NCBI GenBank assembly: GCA_964531095.1
Contig: CAZHED010000031.1
Coordinates: forward strand, 3,955 to 67,954
Direction of reading: 5' to 3'
Length of the DNA stretch: 64,000 nucleotides
Source: Palsa-1150 sp964531095
GTDB lineage: Bacteria > Myxococcota_A > Polyangia > Polyangiales > Polyangiaceae
The notes beneath the pieces were generated by a model, which was not told the DNA's origin, did no database searches, and was given only the letters and a program-made list of their open reading frames with translations. A program made the translations under genes and the position numbers. Below are positions 49,936 through 58,727 of the stretch, piece by piece (position 1 is the stretch's first letter; each line of letters starts with the position of its first letter).

Positions 49936-51190
49936 TTGCGGGACGATCCGCCATCTGCGTGCGCAGGACGGCCCGCAAGGCGGCGTGCTCGAGGGGCTTT
50001 TCGATGCGCGGGTTGGCGACGGTCTCCAGGAACCGCGCGGCTCGCGGCGTAAACGCTCCACCCGTCATGAACACCATGCGGCGCGCTTGCTCCATCTCGA
50101 CTCGGGCGATCGCTTCGTACACATCCATCCCGCTCATCGCCGGCATCATCAAGTCGCAAAGGATCGCGTCGAAGCGCGCTCCGCGGCGAACCTGCTCGAC
50201 CGCTCCGAGGGGGTCGCTCGTGACGAGGACGTCGTGCTCTCCATCCAGCAGGCGCTGGACTGCGCGCGCCATCATCGGCTCGTCGTCGATCACCAGAACG
50301 CGGCCCCGCTGAGGCGGAGACACCGGGGCGCTCTGCGCGTCCGGCGCGCGCGCGGACGGATCGGCGCTGCAGGGTGGCAAGACGACCCGGAAGGTGGACC
50401 CTCTACCGGGTCCGCTCTCGACGGCGATCTCTCCGCCCAGCGCGGCGACGACGCTCTGGCAGATGCTCAGGCCCAGACCGGTCGACGTCTTCTGTTTGGT
50501 CGTGAAGAACGGCTCGAAAACGTGGGGGAGATTCTCCGGGGCAATTCCATCCCCGGTGTCCGACACCTCGACCACGCATCGTCCTTGCTCGTCGGTCCGG
50601 GTGACGACCCGAATGCAATGGTGGTCGACGTCTCCCTCGCGAATCGCCTGCGCAGCGTTGAGGAGCAAGTTCAGAAAGACCTGCCCCAGCCTGCCCTCGC
50701 TGCCGCCGACCGGGGGTATCGGACCGTAATCCTTCACCAGGCGGGCCCGATTCCGGATCTCGCCGTATGCCATGTTTATCGACGATTCCAGAACGCGCCG
50801 CACGTCGAGCATCTCGCGGTGGTCGTCGTCGGCGCGGGAGAACGTTCTCAGATCGCGCACGACGAGGCGGGCGCGCTCTCCGCCCTGGCGAGCCTCCTGA
50901 AGCGCTTCGGCGATCGCGACCACTTGAGCGCGCGCCTGCGCGAGACGCGCCGCCAACTCGACCGAGCCCTCTCCGTCGCCCGCCACGAGGGCAGTCTCGA
51001 GGGCGCTGAGCTCTTCGAGCGCGAAGCCCAAGTTTGCCATCGCGACCCCGAGCGGGTTGTTCAGCTCGTGAACGACCGCCGCGGCAAGCGTTCCCATGGA
51101 CGCCATGCGATCGGCCCATAGAAGCCGGGCTTCGGTTCGCGTGCGATCGTTCTCCACGCGGGGTCCTGCGTCGTCGTGTTTGAGTCCCAC
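49931..51190 (-). CDS. Soluble hybrid histidine kinase with C-terminal receiver
   Basis: A 419-residue cytoplasmic kinase without membrane helices or a recognisable sensor domain. The N-terminal 25 residues are followed at once by HisKA (AAVVHELNNPLGV, His near 37), an ATPase domain with N-A-A-Q-A-I, S-D-T-G-D-G-I-A and S-T-G-L-G-L-S-I, and a C-terminal receiver (from about 290) with D-D-E, the phosphoacceptor in I-L-C-D-L-M-M-P and the switch Lys in R-I-E-K-P. H-E-L-N-N-P is the box of NtrB-like/hybrid kinases found in many myxobacterial cytoplasmic sensors. Input must come through a partner protein. Convergent with the HEAT-THUMP gene. Confidence 0.88.
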   Translation of the reverse strand: MGLKHDDAGPRVENDRTRTEARLLWADRMASMGTLAAAVVHELNNPLGVAMANLGFALEELSALETALVAGDGEGSVELAARLAQARAQVVAIAEALQEARQGGERARLVVRDLRTFSRADDDHREMLDVRRVLESSINMAYGEIRNRARLVKDYGPIPPVGGSEGRLGQVFLNLLLNAAQAIREGDVDHHCIRVVTRTDEQGRCVVEVSDTGDGIAPENLPHVFEPFFTTKQKTSTGLGLSICQSVVAALGGEIAVESGPGRGSTFRVVLPPCSADPSARAPDAQSAPVSPPQRGRVLVIDDEPMMARAVQRLLDGEHDVLVTSDPLGAVEQVRRGARFDAILCDLMMPAMSGMDVYEAIARVEMEQARRMVFMTGGAFTPRAARFLETVANPRIEKPLEHAALRAVLRTQMADRPAR

Positions 51191-51217
51191 GTCAATGACA
51201 TTAGACCGGCGGCCGCG

Positions 51218-51916
51218 TCACCGTCTCGTCGCAATTGCTGCGAGCATCCGCCCGCTTCCGGCCCCATCCCTGCGGAATGAGTGGAAACGTGTGGCCTCGT
51301 GCTTGGTGCATCCCGGCACGTCCTCGATGTGGGCGTCCGAAAGCCCGAGCGCCCGAAGCTGCGCCCGCACCGCCGCGCGAAGATCGACGTAGACCTTGTC
51401 TTGCGCTCCCCATACGACGACCCGCCCGCTTGCGCACGCCTCTTGGATTCGTGCCCCCACGTCGCGCCCAACCTCGAAGCAGCAGGCACCAATGCACGGC
51501 CCGATCGCCGCCAGCAGCGGGCCCCCCGCCGGCCCGGCCAAAGCGTTGACCGCCGCGGGCACTATCTTTGCGACGATGCCGCGCCAGCCGGCGTGAACCG
51601 CGGCGACGTCCCCGGTTCGCGGATCGGCAAGCAGGAGCGGAACGCAGTCTGCCACCCGCACCCCGACGGTGACGCTGCCGCCCGATGGCGCAGGGGCATC
51701 GGCCGGCCGGCCCGCCCCGGCGGCACGCGCGACAACGGCGTCGGCCTCGCACCCGGAGGCTTCGGCCGCCTCGACGGCCCGGCCACCGTGCACTTGCTTC
51801 ACCTGAACGATGGCGGCGGAGGAAAAGTGAGCCTCTAGGTCCGCTTCGGTTGCGCTCCGCGTCGGAAACGCGTGCGCGAACCGCTGTTCGGCGAGGAGAT
51901 TCGAGTGGAGCAACAT
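51218..51916 (-). CDS. PgeF/YfiH-type oxidoreductase (polyphenol oxidase family)
   Basis: A 232-residue cytoplasmic protein of the YfiH/LACC1 family, whose members act as purine nucleoside phosphorylase/deaminase and, in E. coli (PgeF), remove a wrong sugar-amino acid from peptidoglycan precursors. The metal-site motifs are present: V-K-Q-V-H-G, V-R-V-A-D-C-V-P-L-L-L, A-A-V-H-A-G-W-R-G and I-G-P-C-I-G. The end H-E-A-T-R-F-H-S-F-R-R-D is standard. The frame continues upstream to 52006; ATG 51916 matches the usual start and avoids overlap with the divergent kinase gene (55 bp between the starts). It starts 28 bp from the hybrid kinase's upstream end, on the same strand. Confidence 0.85.
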   Translation of the reverse strand: MLLHSNLLAEQRFAHAFPTRSATEADLEAHFSSAAIVQVKQVHGGRAVEAAEASGCEADAVVARAAGAGRPADAPAPSGGSVTVGVRVADCVPLLLADPRTGDVAAVHAGWRGIVAKIVPAAVNALAGPAGGPLLAAIGPCIGACCFEVGRDVGARIQEACASGRVVVWGAQDKVYVDLRAAVRAQLRALGLSDAHIEDVPGCTKHEATRFHSFRRDGAGSGRMLAAIATRR

Positions 51917-51971
51917 GGCGAGCCGGATGATGCCGCGTGCCGACTCGTGGTACCACTCTCTAGTAGTCCCC

Positions 51972-53144
51972 ATGCGCCCGCAGGATCCGTTCATCGGACG
52001 CGACATCCTGAACGGCAGTTTTCAGATCCTGCAAAAGATCGGTTCGGGCGGGATGGGCGCGGTCTATCGAGCGCTTCAGCCCCAGATGAACCGCATGGTC
52101 GGGGTGAAGATCCTGCACCCCAAGCTCGCGAACCGCAAAGACCTGGTCTCTCGCTTCCGTCGAGAGGCGCGGGCGATGAGCCAGCTGACCCACCCGAATA
52201 CCGTCAAAGTGTTCCTGTACGGCGAGCTCGACGACGGATCGCTCTACATCATCATGGAGTTTTTGGAAGGCAAGAACCTCAACCAGACGGTTCGCGCCGA
52301 CGGGCCGTTTGCGACCGAGCGGGCGCTACCCATCCTGATCCAGGTTTGCGGCGCGCTCGACGAAGCGCACAACGCGGGCATCATCCACCGCGACTTGAAG
52401 CCCGAGAACATCTTCATCGTTCAATCGGGCGGCGTGCGCGACTTTCCCAAGGTGCTCGATTTCGGCCTCGCGAAAGTGGGCGAACGTCAGATGCGGCCAG
52501 GGTCGGTCGTCTTGACGCAGGAAGGGATGGTCTTCGGCACGCCCGAATTCATGAGCCCCGAGCAAGCGCAAGGCAAGCCGCTTACCCGGGGGAGCGACAT
52601 CTATTCGCTCGCCGTGATCCTCTACGAGGTGCTGACCGGCAAGCTGCCCTTCGACGCGAAGACCGGCATGGACTATATCCAGCTTCACGTGACGGGAAGC
52701 CCGATACCGCTCAACCAGCGGGTCCCGGGACGGACGTTTCCGCCGCTGCTCGAGCAGGTGATCGATCGAGCGCTGGCGAAGCGCCCCGAGGACCGCTTCG
52801 CTTCCGCGGCCGATTTCGCCGACGCCATGAAGCAAGTCCTGCAGGGTGCCACCCAACTGGCGCCGTTGGCTCCGTCGCCGGGGATCCCTGGCGGCCCGCC
52901 GGCTCCGTCGGCTGGCTCGGTCCGGATCGAGACGCGGTCGCCGAGTATGCTGATCGGCCAGAGCTTCGGGGCGTCTGCGCCGACGCCCCTGGTCGCACCA
53001 CAGGATCGCTACGGGAAGTCCCCGGCGCCGGTCGCGTCGCGTCCGCAGAGGGCGAATCTGATGCTGCTCGTCGGCATCGCGCTCGGCTTCCTTCTCGTCG
53101 GTGTCGGACTTGCGGTTGCGTTGATGCGGTTCGTGATCCGGTGA
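51972..53144 (+). CDS. Membrane-anchored Hanks-type Ser/Thr kinase
   Basis: A 390-residue receptor-like kinase. The kinase domain covers about 15-285: glycine loop G-S-G-G-M-G-A-V-Y, Lys in V-G-V-K-I-L, catalytic H-R-D-L-K-P-E-N, D-F-G-L-A, and G-T-P-E-F-M-S-P-E in the activation segment. A Pro/Ala/Ser-rich linker follows, then one C-terminal membrane helix (about 365-387) with a three-residue tail, so there is no external sensor domain and it is a tail-anchored kinase. ATG 51972 chosen because it begins right before the domain; an upstream in-frame ATG at 51915 would overlap the divergent YfiH start. The stop TGA overlaps the ATG of the YdiJ-like gene by one base. Confidence 0.9.
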   Translation: MRPQDPFIGRDILNGSFQILQKIGSGGMGAVYRALQPQMNRMVGVKILHPKLANRKDLVSRFRREARAMSQLTHPNTVKVFLYGELDDGSLYIIMEFLEGKNLNQTVRADGPFATERALPILIQVCGALDEAHNAGIIHRDLKPENIFIVQSGGVRDFPKVLDFGLAKVGERQMRPGSVVLTQEGMVFGTPEFMSPEQAQGKPLTRGSDIYSLAVILYEVLTGKLPFDAKTGMDYIQLHVTGSPIPLNQRVPGRTFPPLLEQVIDRALAKRPEDRFASAADFADAMKQVLQGATQLAPLAPSPGIPGGPPAPSAGSVRIETRSPSMLIGQSFGASAPTPLVAPQDRYGKSPAPVASRPQRANLMLLVGIALGFLLVGVGLAVALMRFVIR

Positions 53145-56100
53145 TGACGGATCGGATTGTGTCCTCTGCGGTGGTCCCTCGCCTCGACCCTGTCGTCGGT
53201 GTCGACCCGAACGTCGCCGCGCTCGCGAGCGCTCTGCATGAGGGCGGCTTCGAGGGCGAGATCCGACTCGACTACGCGACGCGGCTGTCGGCCGCCACCG
53301 ACAACAGCATCTATCAAGTGTTGCCCGCGGCGGTGATCTTCCCGCGATCCACCGCCGACGTGGCCCTCGCCCTGCGGCTCATCGAAGAGCCCCGATTCCA
53401 CGGCGTCGCGCTCACCGCCCGGGGCGGCGGCACCGGCACCAACGGACAATCGCTGACGAGCGGCGTCGTGATGGATCTTTCGCGCCACATGGCCAAAATA
53501 CTCGCGCTCGATCTGAAAGCAGGATTCGTCCGAGTCCAGCCGGGGGTGGTGCTCGACGACCTGAACGCGTTTCTCAAGCCCCATGGCGTGTACTTCGCCG
53601 CGAACTTGTCACCATCCAATCGAGCCACCATGGGGGGCATGGTCTCGACCGACGCAAGCGGTGAAGGCTCGCGTGTGCACGGCAAGACGAGCGAGCACGT
53701 TCTCGACCTCGAGCTCGTCCTGCGCGGCGGAATCGTTCACCGTACTTCGCGCGTCGCTGGCGCCGAGCTGGAAGCCTTGTGCGAGCAGCCGGGCCTCGTC
53801 GGCCAGGCGCACAAGCTCGCGCGCGAGATCGCCGTGGCACGGCGCGAAGAGATCGTTCGTACGTTCCCGAGGCTCCGCCGCTTCATGACGGGCTACAACC
53901 TCGCGCGCATGGCCGCGCCGGACGGGTCGAGCGTGGACCTTGCCCAGCTCGTGGCCGGGAGCGAGGGGTCCATTGCGGTGGTGACCGAAGCGCGACTGCG
54001 CCTGACGCGCTTCGAACGTCATCGCGCGTTGATCGTGCTGGGCTATCCGAGCTTCGACGCGGCCCTTGCGAGCTCCGAGTGGCTGGTCGCGACAGACCCG
54101 GGGTCGGTGGAGACGATCGACGAAACGGTGCTCTCGCTCGCCAAAGGCGACGTGATCTACGACGAAGTGCGCGAATTTCTCGTCGAGAGTGGAGGCGACG
54201 CGACGCGCGCCATCAACCTCGTCGAGTACAGCGGCGACGATGAAGTCCACGTCGGGAGCAAGGTCGACGGGCTGTTCGCCGAGATCGGGCGGCGCCGAGG
54301 AACGCCGGGGGTGCCGCACGGCCATGTCGTCACCTGGAAGCCGAGCGAGCGCGAGAGCTTGTGGAACCTGCGCAAGAAGGGCGTCGGTCTGCTCGGCAAC
54401 ACGCCCGGCGCCCGCAAGCCCGTCCCGTTCGTGGAAGACACGGTTGTTCCGCCGGAGAATTTGCAAGCATACGTGCGCGAGCTCCGGTCGCTCCTCGATG
54501 CCGAAGGCCTCCGCTACGGGATGTTCGGTCATGTCGACGTCGGATGCCTGCACGTGCGTCCTGCGCTCGACCTCAAAGATCCCGAGGACGAAGCCCGCGT
54601 GCGACGCATCACGGAGGCGGTGACTGCGCTCGTGACTCGCTTCGGCGGGCTTCTCTGGGGCGAGCACGGCAAAGGCTTTCGCTCCGAGCTCGTGCCGCAC
54701 CATTTCGGCCCCGTGCTCTACCCCGAGCTTCAGCGCATCAAGGCGCTCTTCGACCCGAGAAATCAGCTCAACCCGGGCAAGATCGCGACCCCCGCGGGCG
54801 GCCGCCACCTGCTCGTGCGCGTGGATGGGCCCACGCGAGGTGCGCTCGATCGGCAGATCGACGGCGCCGACCGCGACGCTCTGAGCACGGTCATCAACTG
54901 CAACGGCAACGGGCAGTGCTTCGATACGCGCGCCGACAACGTCATGTGCCCGTCTTCGAAGATCACCCGCGACCGCATCCATTCGCCCAAGGGCCGCGCG
55001 ACGCTCATGCGCGAATGGCTGCGCCTGCTCGCTCGTAGCGGCGTCGTCGCTACGCACGCGTTGCAGGCGGCCGGAAGCCTCCCATGGCTCGTCCGGTTGT
55101 GGCATCGCTTCGTGCACGGACAGCGCTCGCGGGACTTCTCGCATCAGGTATACGACGCGATGTCCGGCTGCCTGGCCTGCAAGGCGTGCGCGACGCAGTG
55201 CCCCGTGCGCGTCGACGTGCCCGACTTCCGCGCGCAATTCTTGGAGCTTTACCACCGTCGCTACGCCCGACCCATCGGCGACTACTTCACCGCCCTGCTC
55301 GAGAAGATGCTGCCCCTCATGGCGACCGCGCCGCGCCTGGTGAACGCGCTGATGGACAATCCCCTCGGTCGCTGGTTGACCGCGCGACTCGTCGGCATCA
55401 CCGACGCGCCTCTGCTCGATCCCAAGCCCGCGGCCAAGCGCCTCGCGGAGCACGGCATCCCGATTTCGACCCTCGCCGAGCTCGAACGCCTCGCAAAGGA
55501 GGCACCGGTTGTCATAGTGCTGCAGGACGCGTTCACGACGTTCTACGAGCCCGGGGTGCTCGAAGCGTCGTGCCGGCTGCTCCGCGCCCTTGGCTTCCAG
55601 CCGCATGTGCTGCCGTATTTCGAGAACGGAAAGGCGCTGCACATCAAAGGGTTTCTCCGCTCGTTCGGTCGCGTGGTCGCGCGCAACGTCGGGCTTTTGC
55701 GTCGCGTGTCTGCCCTCGGCTTTCCGCTGGTCGGCATCGAGCCGGCCGTCGTCCTCACCTATCGCGACGAGTACCCCAAGGAGCTCGAGGGCGACACCGG
55801 CTTCCGCGTTTGGCTCCTGCAGGAGTGGCTCGTCGAACAGCACCTCGAGGCGAGCGTCGCCGCTGGTGCGCGAGGCTTCCGCTTGCTTTCGCATTGCACC
55901 GAGCAGGCGCTCGTGGCCAAAGCCCCCGCGCAATGGGCGAAGGTCTTCGCCGCGCTCGGGGTTCCCTTGGAGCTCGTCAAGAGCGGGTGCTGCGGAATGT
56001 GCGGCGTATACGGGCACGAGGTCGCCCACAAGCAAGATTCGATGGGCATTTTCGAGCTGTCTTGGAGGGGCAAGGTCGAGGTGGAGCGCGACCGCGAACG

Positions 56101-56242
56101 AGTGCTGGCCACCGGTCACTCGTGCCGCACCCAGGTCGAGCGGGCCCTTGGCTTCACGCCGCTGCATCCGGCTCAGGCGTTGTTCGAATCTTTGAAAACC
56201 ACGGAGAACGTTCCACATCACGGGAGCACGGCGCCGCCATGA
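53144..56242 (+). CDS. YdiJ-type FAD/Fe-S D-2-hydroxyacid dehydrogenase
   Basis: A 1,032-residue flavin and iron-sulfur enzyme close to E. coli YdiJ in size and domain order, which oxidises D-2-hydroxyglutarate. The N-terminal FAD_binding_4 domain has A-R-G-G-G-T-G-T-N-G-Q near residue 92; the FAD-linked oxidase C domain runs to about 550; a cysteine-bearing segment C-N-G-N-G-Q-C with M-C-P-S-S follows; then an Fe-S cluster motif C676-L-A-C-K-A-C-A-T-Q-C686-P and a C-terminal CCG-type domain (C949-C-G-M-C953). A frame open 1.27 kb upstream is only a shadow of the kinase gene. TGATG coupling with the kinase, and ATGA coupling with the methyltransferase downstream. Electrons probably go to a membrane carrier. 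Confidence 0.9.
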   Translation: MTDRIVSSAVVPRLDPVVGVDPNVAALASALHEGGFEGEIRLDYATRLSAATDNSIYQVLPAAVIFPRSTADVALALRLIEEPRFHGVALTARGGGTGTNGQSLTSGVVMDLSRHMAKILALDLKAGFVRVQPGVVLDDLNAFLKPHGVYFAANLSPSNRATMGGMVSTDASGEGSRVHGKTSEHVLDLELVLRGGIVHRTSRVAGAELEALCEQPGLVGQAHKLAREIAVARREEIVRTFPRLRRFMTGYNLARMAAPDGSSVDLAQLVAGSEGSIAVVTEARLRLTRFERHRALIVLGYPSFDAALASSEWLVATDPGSVETIDETVLSLAKGDVIYDEVREFLVESGGDATRAINLVEYSGDDEVHVGSKVDGLFAEIGRRRGTPGVPHGHVVTWKPSERESLWNLRKKGVGLLGNTPGARKPVPFVEDTVVPPENLQAYVRELRSLLDAEGLRYGMFGHVDVGCLHVRPALDLKDPEDEARVRRITEAVTALVTRFGGLLWGEHGKGFRSELVPHHFGPVLYPELQRIKALFDPRNQLNPGKIATPAGGRHLLVRVDGPTRGALDRQIDGADRDALSTVINCNGNGQCFDTRADNVMCPSSKITRDRIHSPKGRATLMREWLRLLARSGVVATHALQAAGSLPWLVRLWHRFVHGQRSRDFSHQVYDAMSGCLACKACATQCPVRVDVPDFRAQFLELYHRRYARPIGDYFTALLEKMLPLMATAPRLVNALMDNPLGRWLTARLVGITDAPLLDPKPAAKRLAEHGIPISTLAELERLAKEAPVVIVLQDAFTTFYEPGVLEASCRLLRALGFQPHVLPYFENGKALHIKGFLRSFGRVVARNVGLLRRVSALGFPLVGIEPAVVLTYRDEYPKELEGDTGFRVWLLQEWLVEQHLEASVAAGARGFRLLSHCTEQALVAKAPAQWAKVFAALGVPLELVKSGCCGMCGVYGHEVAHKQDSMGIFELSWRGKVEVERDRERVLATGHSCRTQVERALGFTPLHPAQALFESLKTTENVPHHGSTAPP

Positions 56243-57177
56243 AGCAGGAAGAATCCGTCTCGACAGCGCACACCCCGAGCCAGGACCCGCCGCGCGGCGA
56301 GCTTCCGATCTCGGACCACATCCTCATGGTCAACGACCTCGGTCGGGGCGAGAGGTACGGCGAAGCCATGTTGGCCAAGATCCGTCCAGGCGATGTCGTG
56401 CTCGAGGTCGGCACGGGTGCGGGTCTCTTGAGCTGTATGGCCGTCCGCCTCGGGGCCAAACACGTCTACACGGTCGAGCGGTCGTCGGTCATGCATGACG
56501 TCGCAAAGAAAGTGTTCGCGGCCAACGGCATGACCGACAAGATCACGTTGATCCACGCGGGCTCGGAGCAACTGGTCGCGCTCGGGGCCGTCCGCGAGCC
56601 GGTCGACGTCTTCGTGACGGAGACGATAGGTGCGCTCGTACTGGACGAAGGGATCCTCCCCATTTTCGAGCACGTGAAGCCGCTGCTCGCCCCGAACGCG
56701 AAAGTGATACCCGAGAAGGTCAAATTCAAACACTGCCTCGTCAATATGAGTGGGATCCGCGAACGGATCGAGATCCTCGAGCCCGTCTTCGGATTCGACT
56801 TCAGCGCACTCAACGCAGAGCTGAAGTCGAACGTGTCCTTCGGATACATCCCGATCGACCCATGGCGCGAAGTGTCGACCATCGCCGAGACTCGCGTCTA
56901 CGATTTGGCGAGCTTCACGGCGGAAGACAGCGACCAGGAGATGATGATCGTCAAGAGCAACGTGTGCGACGGAATGCTGACTTGGGGTGAGTTCGAGCTG
57001 GCAGAGGACGTCGTTCTCGACACGCGCTGCCGCGATTTGAGAGACAGCTGGGCGAACGTGGTTCACATGATGAAGCGCATGCCGGTCGAGTATGGTCAGC
57101 GGTGCACGAGTCAGTTTCGCATCACCGAGGACCGGGTTGGGTGGGTCATGAACTGGAACATCCCGCCGATTCCCTAG
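56239..57177 (+). CDS. PRMT-like class I methyltransferase
   Basis: A 312-residue SAM-dependent methyltransferase that resembles protein arginine methyltransferases. Motif I is V-V-L-E-V-G-T-G-A-G-L-L (about 55-66), post-I is V-Y-T-V-E, and a double-E loop-like pair is visible in T-E-T-I-G-A-L-V-L-D-E-G, with I-P-E-K-V-K-F after it as in PRMT beta-barrel starts. The T-H-W loop that completes PRMTs is not evident, so the substrate could be another small molecule or protein. The C-terminal half is beta-rich. The ATG overlaps the YdiJ stop by four bases. A hydrophilic 30-residue N-terminus precedes the domain. Convergent with the calcium-motif lipoprotein. Confidence 0.75.
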   Translation: MKQEESVSTAHTPSQDPPRGELPISDHILMVNDLGRGERYGEAMLAKIRPGDVVLEVGTGAGLLSCMAVRLGAKHVYTVERSSVMHDVAKKVFAANGMTDKITLIHAGSEQLVALGAVREPVDVFVTETIGALVLDEGILPIFEHVKPLLAPNAKVIPEKVKFKHCLVNMSGIRERIEILEPVFGFDFSALNAELKSNVSFGYIPIDPWREVSTIAETRVYDLASFTAEDSDQEMMIVKSNVCDGMLTWGEFELAEDVVLDTRCRDLRDSWANVVHMMKRMPVEYGQRCTSQFRITEDRVGWVMNWNIPPIP

Positions 57178-57199
57178 TGCAGCCTCCGCGCGGGCGGAC

Positions 57200-57664
57200 T
57201 CAGTGCGGCCCGCTCGAAAGCTCACGGCAAACGTCGATCGGACTGCCTGGGTCGGGCTTGCCGTCGCCGTTGCGGTCGGGGGCGATCGTCGCGCAACCCT
57301 TTCGCGACGGATCGAACGTCCAGACCTGGTCGGCGCGGCCGTCACCGTTCGAGTCATGCGCCCGCTTCACGAGGTTGCCACTCTCGTCCATCACGTCCCA
57401 CGTGTCGATGACGCCGTCGTGATTCATGTCCTCGCCGTAGCACCGCTCGCGGCCCTTGATGGTCACGCGCACCTCGTCGATCTTGCCATCGCCGTTGCGA
57501 TCGTACCCGCGGGCCTCCCCCACGTAGCAGGGCTCGTAATCCGGCGGCGGCGCAAGGCCGAGGCCCTCCGGAGGGCGCTCCATGCTGAGAACCTCGACGC
57601 GCATTCCATCACCCGTTGCGCACGCAGCCGAGAGCAAGATCACCGTCAAGGAGAGGCCTCGCAT
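57200..57664 (-). CDS. Calcium-loop (DxNxDG) repeat lipoprotein
   Basis: A 154-residue exported protein with a short signal peptide ending L-S-A-A-C (residue 15), a likely lipid site. Its mature part is a row of four D-x-N-x-D-G-x-x-D loops: DRNGDGKID, DMNHDGVID, DSNGDGRAD and DRNGDGKPD, the pattern of EF-hand-like/FG-GAP or thrombospondin-3-like calcium sites. Three additional cysteines (EPCYV, RCYG, GCAT, DVC) may pair. ATG 57664 has GAGGGG upstream and begins the signal peptide; the longer frame has no export signal. Function unknown; surface calcium binding is a reasonable guess. Between it and the receiver gene (57665-57828) nothing was recognised. Confidence 0.7.
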   Translation of the reverse strand: MRGLSLTVILLSAACATGDGMRVEVLSMERPPEGLGLAPPPDYEPCYVGEARGYDRNGDGKIDEVRVTIKGRERCYGEDMNHDGVIDTWDVMDESGNLVKRAHDSNGDGRADQVWTFDPSRKGCATIAPDRNGDGKPDPGSPIDVCRELSSGPH

Positions 57665-57828
57665 GCCCCTCAGTGTAACCACGCGATGTCGACCCTGCTG
57701 CGCAACGGCGCGTGCTCCCAACCGCGCTCTCCCGCGACCTCGCGAGTGAGGCCGTCCTCCTCGTCCATGCCCGATTGGAAGTCCATGCCCGATGGGGGCA
57801 GCGGACAGATCAGCGCGCTGCGCAAACC

Positions 57829-58341
57829 TTACGCGGCGACGATGCCCGCGGGGGCCACGACTCGACTGGAGGGATATCGATGAGTAGCGGGTCGATGACC
57901 CGCGATCTGCACACCGGTCACCGGCGGCCCGCCCCAGCGAGTCATCCGGGACAGCGACTCGATGCACCACGCGAATTGGCCCATCGAAAAGGGCTTGCAG
58001 AGAAACGCGTCGCCGCCCGCGTCCTCCGCGTACGCCCTGTCCTGCGCGCTGCCGTAGTCACCCGTCATGAGGATCGGCAGCCCGGCCAGCCCCAGGGATC
58101 CGCGTATGTGCTCACAGAGCTCATAGCCAGACTTGGTGGGCAGTCCGACGTCGATGCAAGCGACGTGGAGCTCGCGCTCCATCAAGTGCGGGACCGCCGC
58201 GTCGTAGTGGCCTGCGAGAAGCACCTGAAAGTCCATCCTTGCGAGCTCCCGGGTCATGGCCCTTTGCAGGTGCGGGTCGTCCTCCACGATGAGGACGGTG
58301 CGCCTTGTGGCGTCCAGAGGCTTTCCCCGCGAGGACAGCAT
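57829..58341 (-). CDS. Single-domain response regulator
   Basis: A 170-residue protein made of one receiver domain with short extensions. The acidic pocket is V-E-D-D-P, the phosphoacceptor lies in V-A-C-I-D-V-G-L-P, and the conserved Thr/Lys appear in I-L-M-T-G-D-Y and F-L-C-K-P-F. No output domain follows, only a 40-residue tail (residues about 130-170) with no clear fold. Such stand-alone receivers often shuttle phosphate or bind a motor or kinase. The kinase-receiver fusion lies next upstream on the same strand, 386 bp away, so they are probably not cotranscribed. Confidence 0.85.
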   Translation of the reverse strand: MLSSRGKPLDATRRTVLIVEDDPHLQRAMTRELARMDFQVLLAGHYDAAVPHLMERELHVACIDVGLPTKSGYELCEHIRGSLGLAGLPILMTGDYGSAQDRAYAEDAGGDAFLCKPFSMGQFAWCIESLSRMTRWGGPPVTGVQIAGHRPATHRYPSSRVVAPAGIVAA

Positions 58342-58727
58342 GGCGGCCGTCTATACAAACGCCGCGCCAGAGGTGGGCGTCGTCACCGGCGACCCGAACG
58401 ACGCGCTGAAGGGGGGATCCGGCACTTCCCGCGCGGTGGCACGGCTGTCGCGCGCGCGCCATCGTCGTTGACATGCGTAACCACCGATCCGGCGCCATGA
58501 ACGCCATCAATCCGCTACAGAGATGCCTCGCGAGACAAGAATGGTCGCGCGTCCGGTCACGGACATCTCGCGCGCATGAAGCGGCCTTCCAGCGCTCCCT
58601 TCGCCGGCGCAAGGGTTGCGCTCTCCTGCATTGAATCGCCGAGCGTGGAGCTCCGTCGGAAGAGGACTGAGCGGAGGTCTGCTGAGAGTCACGGGCGTTG
58701 CATCCATGCCATTCGGGCTGGCACGCT
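58342..58727. other. Intergenic stretch, no gene recognised
   Basis: No credible gene. A TATAGA hexamer just upstream of the single-domain regulator start (minus strand) is the only promoter-like trace, without a matching -35. No tRNA, riboswitch or strong palindrome was noticed. Confidence 0.4.

Noticed and set aside
53609..56221. Minus-strand frame of 870 residues
   Set aside because: Shadow of the YdiJ-like gene, whose flavin and Fe-S motifs are complete on the plus strand.
58430..58460. Sigma-54-like promoter (TGGCACG near 58,436)
   Set aside because: The -12 element reads TCGC instead of TTGC, and no plus-strand gene follows.
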